Positions 25,601-63,713 of a stretch of 64,000 bases of DNA are shown in pieces. Source of the DNA: Hyalella azteca. Taxonomy: Eukaryota; Arthropoda; Malacostraca; Amphipoda; Hyalellidae. Made by a program: the position numbers and the translations under genes. The stretch lies in NCBI RefSeq assembly GCF_000764305.2, contig NW_025946882.1, forward strand, positions 288,560 through 352,559, written 5' to 3'. Below the pieces are notes generated by a model that worked only from the letters and a program-made list of their open reading frames with translations, made no database searches and was not told where the DNA came from. Every line of letters starts with the position of its first letter. The stretch's first letter is position 1.

Positions 25601-28600
25601 AGCACTGGTGCACCTCCTGCGTCCTCATCGCTAGTTTCTATCAAAGTTTCTTTGTTTCTATATTTTTTTATCTCATTGTCTGTGATATCGTTGCCCGCCA
25701 TTAAAAGAACTGCATGAAATGAAACGCATTAGCGGAGCGGGCTCGAGTACCTCCCTGAAGTTCCAGTTAAAATATTATTGATCCAACACCAAGAATAGAT
25801 ATCGGATATCATTGCAGTGAATTGAACGCACAGTTTCAAGCATTTTCAACTTCTGATCGACTGGACACTGTTAGGCATGCCATCCTGTCAAAGAGCACCT
25901 ACAAGAAGCTCTGGAATGTAGTGCAGATGCTCATGCTCCTGTCTCATGGCCAAGCCACGGTTGAAAGAGGGGTTTCGTTCAACAAGGAAATCATGACGCA
26001 CAACATGAAAGAACAAACGTTGGTTGCCGTGCGTGCTGTGGTTGATCATGTTGCACATGTTGGTGGCCCGACAAGATGACCATCACCAAGAAGATGCTGC
26101 TCGCAGCTGGCAGTGCCAGAACAGCCTACAATAATTATTTGGCAGAAGAGAAAGAGCAGAATGCGAAGGCCCAGAAAACCCAGAAGAGGAAGGATCTGTT
26201 GGATGAGCTATATGAACTAAAGAAGAAGAAAATACGTACGGAGGAGGGCATCAAGGCGCTTGAGCAAGCAGCAGACGAATATGCAGAAGCAATGGAGAGA
26301 AAAGGGCATGTGAAAATCATCGCAAAGTTCAACGCCATGCATGAGGCAATCTGTGAAAACAAAGCAACAGGAGCTAGACACTCTTGAACTGAACATTAAA
26401 GAAAAAGTTGATGAAATAGCTGCCAGTTGAATGTTAGGGCAGTGGTGTTGAATCGTGTTTTGAACTGTATTTGACATTATCATGTGCAATATTGTGTGCA
26501 TGCACAAATGGACAATGTTGTGATTTGACACTATTGAATTCATAATAATAAAAGTGTGGGCTTGATTTCCAGATTTGTGTCATTTTTGATCCTCTGTGTC
26601 TGCCCGCTCTATGCATTTACACGTTTGCTATTTATCAACTTTAGATGATAGAATATGCATGGTTACTCTTTCAGTCATGCTAAACCTGTCATATACGAGT
26701 CCTGGAAAATTATACTGATGATCATGGAGAGTCCTTCAAAAGTCCTGGATTTTTTTTTTCTCAATATCGGTACGCACCCTGTGTAACAAATTAAGACCTT
26801 CATTATATTTTGATTTCATCACCTTCTATGTGGATACAATTGTCCTGTACATATGTTATTTAAATAGAGTTGATTGTTATTACTTTTGTTGAATTAGTTA
26901 CTTTTTGTTGACTTAGTTACTTTTTAGTTTGGTCAAATAACGTTTCTTTTTTATTAAATTCTCTTGTATGATGTTTTGGTGGTCTGATATGTTGATTCGA
27001 TTGTCTTCCTCAACCGTTCTGAATGTCTCACTATTTCCACCTTGCAGATCATGTCGATAGGTCAGCTTCGTGACGAGTACTCGGTTCTGTCGGCACGCAA
27101 AGAGCTCTGCGACCGCATTGATGTGGTGCTCTGTGATAACTCTGTGTCCCTGGTCGTCCCCAGAGTGCTCGGCAAGCTCTTCCTCCTCTCAAAAAAGTAA
27201 GGTTTATTTCTAATTTCTATTTAGAGTTTTCCTTTTTTTATGGCATTCCTTGCCTGTGATCAAAGCTTGAATCATGGCAATTAAATACGCTGAAATGCTC
27301 TTCAAAAATTAAACACTATAAATGAAGACGATCAGTTTTAATGTACCATTAACATGCCAATTCTTTTAAATGCAATTGATTGACTAGCTCTATTGTCTTA
27401 ACCGGCATCTATTTTGCAGGTTCCCAATCGGCATTAAAATGAACAAAAAGAAACTTTTACAGGAAATTGAAGAGAAGCTCGACACAACCTGCCACAAAAT
27501 GACGTTCAAGAACACGCAGTCAACGCTCGTTGTAAGGCAATAGTTAAGCTTCATAAAAGATAAGATGTCTCTAAATTCATTATTGTTGCCTAAGGTGACT
27601 GTGAAGCACATTTTTTCGCAGTTTCTTGAGAGCGTGCCTTTTCGTCCATTCATTACACCTTAGATACATTTGTTACCGACTTCATCTTGTAAAATAAGTT
27701 GATCACGTAAAACATGTATTGAATTTTGAGAATTGATTTAAAGATTCAAAATAATATTTTTTCTATGCAATCATATTCAGATGAAAACGATCCTGAAGTG
27801 TTAATGGTGAATATTGACAAGATCTTCAAGTCGTTTAATTTTTTTGTCATGTGGGATTGTCATATACCCTACGACTGTTCAAGTAACTCACCTCCTTTAG
27901 GTGTAATAGTTCGATGTGAAATTTCTTAGTGAAGGAGCTCACAAATTTTTGTGTTGACTGTACAAGCTTGCCTTTGAAAAATGGTTTCCAAAACAAATAA
28001 GGCCTGATTTGAGTTCCAAAATTAAGCTCATTTTATGAATACATTTCTTTGCTTTGCAGTTCGGTCATTCCGTTCAGCCTCTGGACCACCTGGTGGAGAA
28101 CCTGCGTGCTAGTATTGCTCATCTGTGCAAGAGCTTCCCAGGGGGGTTCCGGAACATCAAGACCCTCTACCTCACCACGGGGCTCAAGGCTAGGGTTCCT
28201 CTTTACGTATCGAGCGGTGAGTACAGGGAGGCTTGCTTCTCTGGACAAGACCAGGGTTCCTTTTTACGTGTCCAGCCGTGAGCATAAGCCAGCTTCTCTG
28301 AGCATGACCAGGACTGCTCTCTACGTTTTGAGTGCGAGAAATCTTGCATCTCTGAGATAGACAGGGTTCCTCTGCATGTTCGGCGGTTAGTACAAGGGGC
28401 TTCCTTCACTGAACAAGGCCAAGTCTCCTAACTTCCAAAATTTGTGTTCGGGGGGTGAGTACAAGGAGGCTCCCTTCATTGGCTTTGCCATTCGCCTATT
28501 TACCGCGTCAAATTATGTCAATTCAGTTATCACCGTTTCAGTTTTGTCTTAAATTGTATTTTAAATCATTCGTTGCGCATCTTTAATTCTCGGTGACATA

Positions 28601-29673
28601 TATTATAGTTTTTGCTATTATCTACATGCACAACCGTCATTCTACGAAAATGTCAACAAATTGGGATTTGGCCACTGAAGTTATGGTGTTTTTTAGCCTG
28701 CAGCAATTCCACGTAAGTTTCATGACAGGTTTTCAGTTGAATTCTACTTGGTCTTGTTACCTAGATAATTTTATAGGTTTGGATCAGATTGTCAATTCTT
28801 CGGTATAGAGTACTGCTGTTTGGTGGCTGCAGGTTCTTGCTGTAGCTTAAATTTGTGGGACCCTCATTTTACCTAACCTTATTATAAGCGAAAAGAGAAT
28901 TTTGTTGCCATTTTTTTACTACTTGGGCAATATTCCAGATGGAAGTTAAAATTTCTGTGAGACAGTAGTCGATTGTACCTCGTGTAGAGCCACGTGAACT
29001 TTCTGGAATACTATAAATTTATTTAGTCACTAGAAACATTCTTTAACATACTCAAAAACATACAAATTTAATCGCAAAAACTGAAGTTGTGTTCATCTGT
29101 TTGACATGGTTATTTTTTTCAGGACCATCGTCGCAAGTGCGGTCACTGCCGCTCATGCCTGTAGCGACTCCTGAAATTCTCGAGGGCGACTTTGGTTTTG
29201 GTAACGTCAAGATCACGTCCTTTGGTGACGTCATCCACTACCAGCCCATCAAGGAAGACGTGAGTATCTTTTGTCCATCTTGGACGGTTGAGATTGTGTC
29301 GAATGGCTAGTTAACTATTGCGATTGAATTTTAAATTCACTCTTCTGTAGTTTTTTTACGAGTGAGCAAGTTTTTTCTAATAAAGTGAGACCACTCTCTC
29401 GCACTCATAGCAGAGACTGCTTTAACTTTGATGTTTACTAACGATTAAAATTCGAAAAATTTACAGGAAGAAGATTTGCTGCACGCCGTGCCGGGTATGG
29501 ATGAGAAGACCAAGGAAAAGTATCGCAAAATGCGGGAGGCCCGAGACCGCGAAGAAAGACTAGAAAAGATATGGGCCAAGAAGAAGAGGTATGGCTACGG
29601 CCTGAAGAAGGAAGCGCTGGCCAAGGCGAAGCGCATCAAGAAATCTAATTTCAAGGAAGTTCCACTCGTGTAA
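22667..29673 (+). CDS. RSL1D1: Ribosomal L1 domain-containing protein 1, eight exons
   Basis: Exons: 22667-22900, 23810-24006, 24619-24763, 27048-27196, 27420-27531, 28060-28216, 29123-29259 and 29467-29673 (stop TAA). Every junction is GT-AG and phases agree, giving 445 codons after the missing start exon. The first exon is Lys/Ser-rich. The ribosomal L1 fold then runs from KKCILSLLKEY through KLPHGLTDASSSVLLVTKDY, SIGQLRDEYSVLSARKELCD, PRVLGKLFLLSKKFPIGIKM and FGHSVQPLDHLVENL. The C-terminus is strongly basic (KKRYGYGLKKEALAKAKRIK), as expected for a nucleolar RNA-binding protein. Known of the family: human RSL1D1/CSIG is a nucleolar protein linked to ribosome biogenesis and growth control. 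Nearest neighbour downstream is SIK3, transcribed convergently. Unusual points: a hAT insertion in the third resolved intron, and a tandem repeat copying the donor of the exon ending at 28216. Confidence 0.9.
24993..25300 (+). repeat. 154 bp direct tandem duplication inside the hAT element
   Basis: The block from CCTAAAAAGTACTGGAATTT at 24993 is repeated from 25147 with a 154 bp period; the copies differ essentially only in an AAAT run. It sits just inside the left terminal repeat of the hAT element and is young or an assembly duplicate. Confidence 0.85.
25822..26427 (+). pseudogene. Remnant of hAT-like transposase C-terminus, frameshifted
   Basis: The frame starting near 25822 ends at 26079 after the SHGQATVERG motif. 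A lysine/glutamate-rich coiled-coil-like frame (AYNNYLAEEKEQNAKAQKTQ) overlaps it from 26076 in another frame and stops at 26387, and a third frame continues the same acidic/basic pattern to about 26427. The successive frame changes indicate an inactive copy. The N-terminal catalytic part is not recognisable upstream. Confidence 0.65.
28192..28485 (+). repeat. Tandem repeat spanning the RSL1D1 exon donor at 28216
   Basis: Five degenerate units of 53-61 bp begin at 28192, 28253, 28310, 28363 and 28421, each opening with AGGGTTCCT or a variant. The first unit is the last 25 coding bases of the exon plus its GTGAGT donor; later units are intronic copies. Several keep donor-like strings (GTGAGC at 28278, GTTAGT at 28385, GTGAGT at 28454). 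A read-through soon meets stops, so only the first donor gives the conserved protein. Confidence 0.85.
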
Positions 29674-29679
29674 AATAAA
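29674..29679 (+). terminator. Candidate polyadenylation signal of RSL1D1
   Basis: A canonical AATAAA lies directly after the TAA stop at 29671-29673, followed at about 29735-29755 by a GT-rich stretch. Use of it would give a very short 3' untranslated region; a more distal signal cannot be excluded. Confidence 0.45.
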
Positions 29680-32600
29680 ATTATTTTCTCCGAGACGATT
29701 TTCGTTTCAATCGAGTCGATCATCATTTGAAATAGTTTGTGTTAATTTGTTGGAAATTCATACAGCTAGCTGCTAAATAATATCCTCTTCCAGACCATTA
29801 TGAGATAGAATCCTTGAAAGGGTTGAAATCCCAAGTGAAAGCAGACATGAATAGTATGATTAATTTACGTCGAGAAACGTTTTGCGATGTACGAAATGAG
29901 TTTGCTGATCCGTGTGGTTATATCTTCCTCCATCTCTCTCATCATTGCTGCAGAATGTAGAAGATGAGTCGAGTTTGAGTACCAACAGATGCACTGCTGA
30001 TTTCACGCTAGGGTGTAAATGAACACGAGCATTAGGAAACAAGAAGTAGATTATTAGACTTTGTAACGATAAAATCACAGATTCAAAGAAGTCCTTCACG
30101 AATATGTACAAAATGGACTCCACAAACGGCGTAAAGTTGACAGCTTACAAGGGTTTTGAATTGTAATCAGCGATACACTGAAATGTCAAGTTGTTATGAA
30201 CAAAAGCGGGTAAATTCAGTGAGTTAATTTAACGGGAGTGGGACCAGAAGATCGATGACTAGACTCCTTGAAAACGCCGCATTGCAGAAATGGACAATAC
30301 TTTTAACAACAACCGATCAAAAATGGCACGATAGGTCATAAGTCGACTAGCGCATTGCAAAGATGAAACTCATTTCCACACAAAATACGTCGGAATGAAT
30401 CGATTAATAATAAATATTTATGCAGAATTGTACCTTGAATTTCTGAATTTTCGGTTGAATTTTCCTCGCCCATTTTGAAGGCATAAATTCGATATTAGGA
30501 ATAAACTCGATTGTCATATCCGATGAAACAATTCAATTATGCACACAGCTTTTCTTATGAACAAAGTTACACAAAATTATAACATGGCGAAATTATCAGC
30601 AATGACTTTTGATGACTAATTTAAAAATAAAAACAAAATGCTGGCGCTTCATTCCTTAGAACTCCATAAGCAGGAAATGAAGTCCTTCATTTAAATGAAC
30701 ATTCACTAATCGAAAGCTCGACAGGCTTTCGTTAGAGAAGCTCATCGCCTGTCAAGTTTGAAAGAGAAAATAAGTGCCTTATGTACAAACTACCAAGAGC
30801 ACCAAAGTGTATGATACATTGATAGTCGCCTTACCAATTACATAAATCCCGACACATCCGGGCCTTCAAAGGAACACCAAATACCGTACGCTTTGCTTCG
30901 TCAACAAACGTTGAAATATGCTCTAGAAAGGCGAGCGTTTATGGCTTGTATTATATCGCTAACAAGAAGTAGTAGTATAATGGACAAAAGGCTTGCTACA
31001 GCGTCAGCTATAAAGCCATCGCGCACCCGAAGTCACGATATGAATATCTCTTACAGGTAATGACTTTCTCATGATAAAATTCTTCCATCAAACGATCAGT
31101 AACGATCACAATAGGCGGATGGTCTCAAGTGGAAACAAGCTGAGAGCCTAAAGGACAGCGCTAGTGCCTGGTACCTACTAGCCATACCAGACGTTGCGAT
31201 GTTTGGAAGCAGGCTCGTGCAGGCTGAAGATTGGCCACACGACACTCGTCCATGGATTCCACGTAGAACGTCACCCCCACGTCCAACTGGAATGACTGAC
31301 TAGTACCCCTGCATGACAGTGCTGTACGTGATGGCGATTACCCCAAACTATAGCGTCGACCGATAAAACTGCTTCCCACACACGTCCTATCAGACGAAGC
31401 CATTGAAACACGCCCATACTAAACACAGACGAGACCATAGCTGGGGAATTTTCCGAAGTCTACTTCAGAAGAGACAGTCTTTACCCGCAATGTTAGGCGC
31501 TGAGCGCACACTAGGAACAGAGAAACTGCCAGCGACCGCCCCCACCACCACCCAAGTCAGGATATCTTGAACCTCATGAACAATGGCTATGCGGAATTTA
31601 AAATTGGGCCTTCGGCGTGAAATAGATCATGACTCAAGCGTAAGCAAACCTACTACTTCCCCTTACATAAATTTTTATCATTTATAACATTCGAAAAACA
31701 TCGATGGAAATAGAATAAACGTTCAACCGAGTTAAACCACCATAAAAATTGGAAACGTCAGAGCTCAACAAAATCTCATGGTGCTCTCTCTCTGCGCCTT
31801 TAAAAGTTTAGCACAATCGCCGAATACTCGAGTGACCAAACTTCGCCTACCTCATGGTCTCAACTAAATACATTAAAAATATAAAATTCTGGTAAAGTAA
31901 AATATATTATCACTATGAATGTTTAAAAGTCAGACGAACACGAACAGTCCAGTCTCAGAATGTAAGCTATCACGAACAATAATTGAGCAAAATTAATGTA
32001 TACTCGAGCGAAGTCTCCATAAAAAATTACCTCAACAAAACTCATACTAGGCTATTTATATTAATTGAGTTGACAAATTTTATGAAGTTGAGAAAACCGC
32101 TGTGCATATAACGTGATCCCAAGCGACATATCACGCGATACCTAGCGCAATAAAAGAGCTAATTGGGCAAATTTATATAGATGGGAAATTCTCCGTATTG
32201 CAACTTTTCAGGCTCCAGACTACTCTTGTAGCTTCAAATTTGAACGTAAAATGCTAATTAGATATGCGGAAACAAAAATTATTAATAGATTGAACTCGGA
32301 ATCTGAAGCTTCACTTGAAGCGTTCAAGATAATAAATATTGGCAAACAAGAATGGCTAATAACATTGAAAAAACGGTCATTTCCTATTGATAAGAAACCA
32401 GGCAGCACGGAACGAAGTCAAGGAATGTAACGACAGCAGGAATGTGTGGCAAAAAATGAGAAATCGGCAAATTACCAGCATAGCGAAATACTGATGATTG
32501 GAAAAGAATGTGTGGAACAATTATTATAAAATAGTTAACATATTTAGTAGGGGAGAATAAACCCGCAATCACAGAGCGCGGTAGAAAACCTGCGAACTCG

Positions 32601-33998
32601 TGTAACGCTATCACGAAACTACACAATTGCCAATAAAAAAAAGTTTGGAATGCTGAAACGTCCAGCACGGAAACTTGTAATCAACAACGACGCTCGCTTA
32701 CTAAAATCAATAAGCTCGTTCAGAGGGCTACCTACATTCGGGGACAGTTTAGCACTCTTAGCACTGATGAATTAAATAACATCTAATAATTTCAAAGTTT
32801 ACGATAATAGTGGGTTCCGTTGGGGCTTGAGACGTTTCAGTCCAGCTTTAACTCCAACGACTTCCCACTCTTCATATTGATCATTAGGAGAAATATACGT
32901 AAATCGGCGTCGAAAAAAAGCTCGTCGCAAGACAAAGCAATGAACAATTGGAGGCCATCAAATAGGTCAGGCCCATTAACACGTTCTCCCAGACATCAAT
33001 AACAAAATGTTTCCATTCAACATAGATTCAAAAGACAATGAGAGAAAAAGAGCAAAGTTATTTGAAAAATTGTGCGCATGAGAAACATTAATTTATACAT
33101 CAAAGTTTTAACAACGCTTTGCTAATAAAGCTTACCCAAGTAAGCATAGATTTCTTAGAGATAGTAAGCCAGCGAACAGCATGTAGGTTGCATAACATCC
33201 CCCTGCCCAGCCAAATATCCATCACCCGTAAAGGCAAAAGTTGAGTAAAGGTTGCATGGGCTGAAATTATTACTTCTTGCTACGGTGAAAGTAATTTAGT
33301 GCGTAGCAGTTCGGTGGCGTCGCGAACACAAGTATATCTTGCATGTCGACAAGCATTCGCAACAAATGCAAGAGCTCAGCTGCGTACATGTGGCTAATAC
33401 ACAATTCTTCCAAAGATGTGTCAAAGGCAGTATAATTAAATACAAAATACTGATGTAGTCAGCTAATTATTGACTTCAAAGCCGCAGCATAGCTTACGTA
33501 TAAAATCTGTAGATGGCAGCACACAAGATGAGAACTGACAATACATGCGCAACAGACTTACAGCGAACATTTAGCTCGACCACCTCTCGCCGGGCGAATG
33601 GTAAAGAAAAATGTAAGTATTCAATCATAGCAATTGAATACTGGCAAGATGCACTTATCAACATCAGTTAAGGCCAATATGACAACCAATTTTTTACCAA
33701 ATAATTTTAAGACAATGGGTCTAAGACGCTGCAAAAGACATCGAGGCACAACCCACCAGAAAGCAGCACATTTGGCTGTAAAAATATACGGCGAATCAAA
33801 GTTTTCACGAAAATGACATCCACCCAAAAAGAAGTTTAACAATAGATAACGACGGTAGAAGTCATTGGCCGTGTGTAGGCTCGATGTTGCCAAGATGAAA
33901 ATACAAGTCGGATTTATCGCAAATGTTAAATGATTGAGACATCATGAATAAATATAACCTAATACAGAAATGGCAACCCGAACAAGAAGTATGGAAAT
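29680..33998. other. Spacer between convergent RSL1D1 and SIK3 genes
   Basis: No exon with conserved protein is visible. It must hold the 3' untranslated regions of both genes, and much of it may be a long SIK3 3' leader on the minus strand. I did not find a convincing minus-strand AATAAA close to the SIK3 stop. Base composition is somewhat less AT-rich at 30800-31600 than around it. Minus-strand frames at 29860-30123 and 32384-32668 look incidental. Confidence 0.5.
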
Positions 33999-60483
<26,485 letters not shown>

Positions 60484-61770
60484 CAGGGTGTCCCAAAAAA
60501 AACTATACCCAACTTTGAATGGCTGTAACGCGAAAAGTAATAGAGTTAAAAAAATTTGAGAGGTCAGAATTTGTTCCCTGTGTTTTTCTAATTCTCTCCA
60601 CCAAAAATCAGACAGATCGATGTAGCCATAAGCGTTTGATAGAGCTTTCAGTGACGTGTGCTAAAATCGTGCTTGCGCAAAGTTTTAGTAAGATCATTTT
60701 TAAATGATCTTTTGTAATCATTACGTTGTTTTGACATGTTTTCTTTTTGTTGTTTTATTTTTTAGCGCATTTTCTCATTTATGAAAAAATGCACTATTGT
60801 GCTCGCCATGTCCGTCTGTCGGTCGGTCCTTCTGCCCGTCTGTCTGTCCGTCCGTGACTTCATGTTTTCGTCGACGAGAAAATGCGCTCTCTGTCACTCA
60901 CTGCAGTGAGTACTGAGTTACATTTTTTGTATCTTTGGTGAGACAAAAACATGGCAATCTTTGGTGAGAGAAAATCTTTGGTTTTGAAATTCTCTCTCAC
61001 CAAAGATTGCCATGATTGTCTCTCACCAAATATTGTCATGATTGTGTCTCACCAAAGATTGTCATGATTGTGTGTCACCAAAGATTGTCATGATTGCCTC
61101 TCACCAAAGATTGCCATGATTGTCTCTCACCAAATATAATGATTGCCTCTCACCAAAGATTGTCATGATTGCCTCTCACCAAAGATTGTCATGATTGCCT
61201 CTCACAAAAGATTGTCATGATTGCCTCTCACCAAAGATTGTCATGATTGCCTCTCACCAAAGATTGTCATGATTGCCTCTCACCAAAGATTGTCATGATT
61301 GCCTCTCACCAAGGATTGCCATGTTTTTGACTCACCAAAGATACAAAAAATGGAACTCAGTACTCACTGCAGTGAGTGACAGAGAGCACATTTTCTCGCC
61401 GACGAAAACATGATGTCACGGACGGAAAGACAGACAGACAGACGGACAGACGGACATGGCGAGCACAATAGTGCATTTTTTTATAAATGAGAAAATGCGC
61501 TAAAAATCAAACAGCGAAAAGAAAACATGTCAAGACAACGTAATGAGTATGCAAAATGATCTTACTAAAACTTTGCGCAAGCACGATTTTAGCACATGTC
61601 ACTGAAAGTTCTATCAAACGCTTGTGGCTACATCGATCTGTCTGATTTTTTTGTGGAGAGATGGAGAAAAACATAGGAAACAAATCCTGACCTTTCAAAA
61701 TTTTTTAACTCTATTACTTTTTGAGTTACAGCCATTCAAAGTTGGGTATCGTTTTTTTTGGGACACCCTG
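60484..61770. mobile_element. 1.29 kb foldback element with TA target site
   Basis: Ends CAGGGTGTCCCAAAAAAA (60484) and its complement ending at 61770 are flanked by TA on both sides (60482-60483 and 61771-61772). The arms, about 475 bp each, are inverted copies of one another, so mirror-image short open frames occur at 60519-60707 (+) and 61507-61698 (-). The centre is a 26 bp tandem array. CAGGGTGTCCCA ends with a TA duplication are typical of mariner-type elements; no transposase is present. Confidence 0.85.
60990..61325. repeat. 26 bp array in the centre of the foldback element
   Basis: About 13 copies of a unit like CACCAAAGATTGTCATGATT plus GCCTCT. Some units differ at GTC/GCC and GCCTCT/GTCTCT/GTGTCT, and one is shortened (ACCAAATATAATG). 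It separates the two inverted arms and so would form the loop of the hairpin. Confidence 0.9.
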
Positions 61771-62062
61771 TATAATGTATGTAGTGCTGAATGCACTTCA
61801 TAACATTTAGTGCGAAAATAATTAGCGCACTGTGTATGTTTGCATTGTTTTTAACCGTGGGTCGCCTTGGGACCGGTTTGTAGTGGCAGTTGCCAAAATA
61901 TTTACAATTAACGTGAGTTGGGAATAAAACAAATACGGGCATTTATTAAGCACTAATAAAAGAGTCCACATGCATGCCACCCGGAAGACCATCGCGTACC
62001 AGAGTTGAGGAACCACTTACAGCTCAAGAGAATTTCTGATTGAACAAGACCCGCATCTTATA

Positions 62063-62289
62063 TAGCGGTTTCAGCGTTGTTAGGCCGTAGCTCTGTCGCC
62101 GATTCTCAACATGCAGAACATCCACAGCTTATTGCGGGCTCGAACGCGCAATTCACTGCTACAATTCTGCTGTGCTTAACCGCCCGGCCTCCTCGCCGAT
62201 TCTGACCTAAACTGGCGCACAGAGCTGGGATCGAACCCGCACCTCTCAGCTACAATTTGGTACTCTGAACTTTAAACATTGGGCCACCC
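62063..62289 (-). mobile_element. tRNA-derived SINE, copy A
   Basis: On the minus strand it starts GGGGTGGCCCAATGTTTAAA and carries GCGGGTTCGATCCCAG (B-box-like). A second tRNA-like half follows, AGGAGGCCGGGCGGTTAAGC and then GCGCGTTCGAGCCCGC. The arrangement is two related tRNA-like units in tandem with a short 3' body, matching copy B. Confidence 0.75.
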
Positions 62290-62786
62290 CTGAAATTAGT
62301 TTAGTTTTTATAATTTTTCAAAGCCGTTATAACAAAAACATTATCTCGGCTGCTGCTGGTGTCAAGAATAACGATTTGATTCTAGGTTTGACGATAAATG
62401 AAGAAATTAAATAAATGGAAATGCAAACAAACAGGGACTGATAAAAATTTATAAACATACACTCCTGGCGGGTTTAACTCTATGAGTGACAATACATTTC
62501 TTCAAGCATGACATGAACCATAGTCAATACTAGGGACTGTTACTCCAAGTTTGCATTTATTCGTTTATAATTAGTTCCATTTAAAAAATTATATTGATAA
62601 ATAACCAGTTTAAGGTTGAACGATTAAAAAGTGTTGCATAACCTTAACGTCGGATAATCATTTTAATAGGGCACATACGCCATCAACAACAACATTTAAA
62701 ATTTAAATTCGCGATAATTATTCAGATCTTATTCATATATTCCGTGTTAACAGGTACACATTGCGAATAATAAGCTGGATTAACAT

Positions 62787-63018
62787 GCTTTAGGATCCAG
62801 CCAAGCTCATCTGTCCAGCCAAGCTCATCCAGCCAAGCTCATCTGTCCAGCCAAGCTCATCCAGCCAAGCTCATCCAGCCAAGCTCATCCAGCCAAGCTC
62901 ATCCAGCCAAGCTCATCCAGCCAAGCTCATCTGTCCAGCCAAGCTCATCCAGCCAAGCTCATCCAGCCAAGCTCATCCAGCCAAGCTCATCCAGCCAAGC
63001 TCATCCAGCCAAGCTCAT
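62787..63018. repeat. 14 bp minisatellite, CCAGCCAAGCTCAT unit
   Basis: About 15 copies of CCAGCCAAGCTCAT, with an extra CTGT inserted in some units (CATCTGTCCAGCC). It starts after TTTAGGAT and ends CATCTCGCGGC. Non-coding. Confidence 0.9.
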
Positions 63019-63394
63019 CTCGCGGCAGGGAAGCGAGCTCTATTTGGTTTATTAAAACTTTATAATCAATGATAATACTATTTCTTCGTAGTCTAGTGTG
63101 TATAAAAATAAAATACATTCTTAGTATAAGCATTTGGTAAAACACGCAATAAGACTGTGCACGGTATTTGAGAAATACAAATCCATTTCACTTTACGCAT
63201 TTCTAACAGAGCTTTATTTTCTCGGGCAATTTTTAATTTGCTTAAACTCGAAACACTTAAATAGTCAACAAGTAAGTTTGATCAAAATTGAACGATACGA
63301 AAATTATAAGTGTACTCGAAATAGAATATAGTGAACAAAAAAGCATGCAGAGACATTACAATCGCGATGGAATTCATAAGCTGATACAATGATA

Positions 63395-63480
63395 GTATAG
63401 TGGTATAGTATACAGTGATATAGTATACAGTGGTATAGTATAGTGGCATAGTATAGTGGCATAGTATAGTGGTATAGTAT
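63395..63480. repeat. TATAGTATAGTGG microsatellite at a SINE 3' end
   Basis: Irregular copies of AGTATAGTGGTAT and AGTATACAGTGATAT directly follow the 3' end of SINE copy B in its own sense, as often happens with SINE tails that expand. Confidence 0.8.
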
Positions 63481-63713
63481 AGCAGTTTCGGCGTTCAATA
63501 TACCGTTGGACCTGTCGCCAATTCTTAACGTCGCTGAGCGTTCACAGCCTATTGTGGGTCTCGAACACGCAACTCACTGCTCCAATTGTGCTGTGCCTAA
63601 CCGCCCGGCCTCCTTGCCGAATTGACCAGAACTTTCGCACAGAGCTGGAATGGAACCTGCACATCTCTGCTCCAGTATTAGTTTTCTGGACTGTAACCAC
63701 TCGGCCACCCTGC
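63479..63713 (-). mobile_element. tRNA-derived dimeric SINE, copy B (best preserved)
   Basis: Minus strand reads GGGTGGCCGAGTGGTTACAG, a good RNA polymerase III A box, then GCAGGTTCCATTCCAG. A second unit starts AGGAGGCCGGGCGGTTAGGC and has GCGTGTTCGAGACCCAC. The body continues TTAAGAATTGGCGACAGGTC and ends in the TATACTATGCCAC microsatellite at 63395-63480. GGCCGAGTGG is typical of leucine/serine tRNAs. No intact tRNA fold with anticodon is claimed. Confidence 0.8.

Larger units (their letters stand above)
24930..26781 (+). mobile_element. Decayed hAT-type DNA transposon in an RSL1D1 intron
   Basis: Perfect 16 bp terminal inverted repeats, CAGGGTGCGTACCGAT at 24930 and its complement ending at 26781, enclose 1852 bp. 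The flanks TGTACAAA and TGTAACAA are a plausible diverged 8 bp target duplication, as used by hAT elements. An internal frame ending at 26079 carries LSHGQATVERGVSFNKEI, which resembles the C-terminal dimerisation region of hAT-like proteins. The element lies wholly inside the intron 24764-27047 and should be spliced out. Confidence 0.8.

Noticed and set aside
60519..61698. Two similar small proteins on opposite strands
   Set aside because: They are the same sequence in the two inverted arms of the foldback element, short and without family resemblance.
62063..63713. tRNA genes
   Set aside because: A- and B-box-like segments are present, but the halves are diverged, occur as dimers in several copies with a shared body, and I could not draw a full cloverleaf with an anticodon; SINE is the better call.
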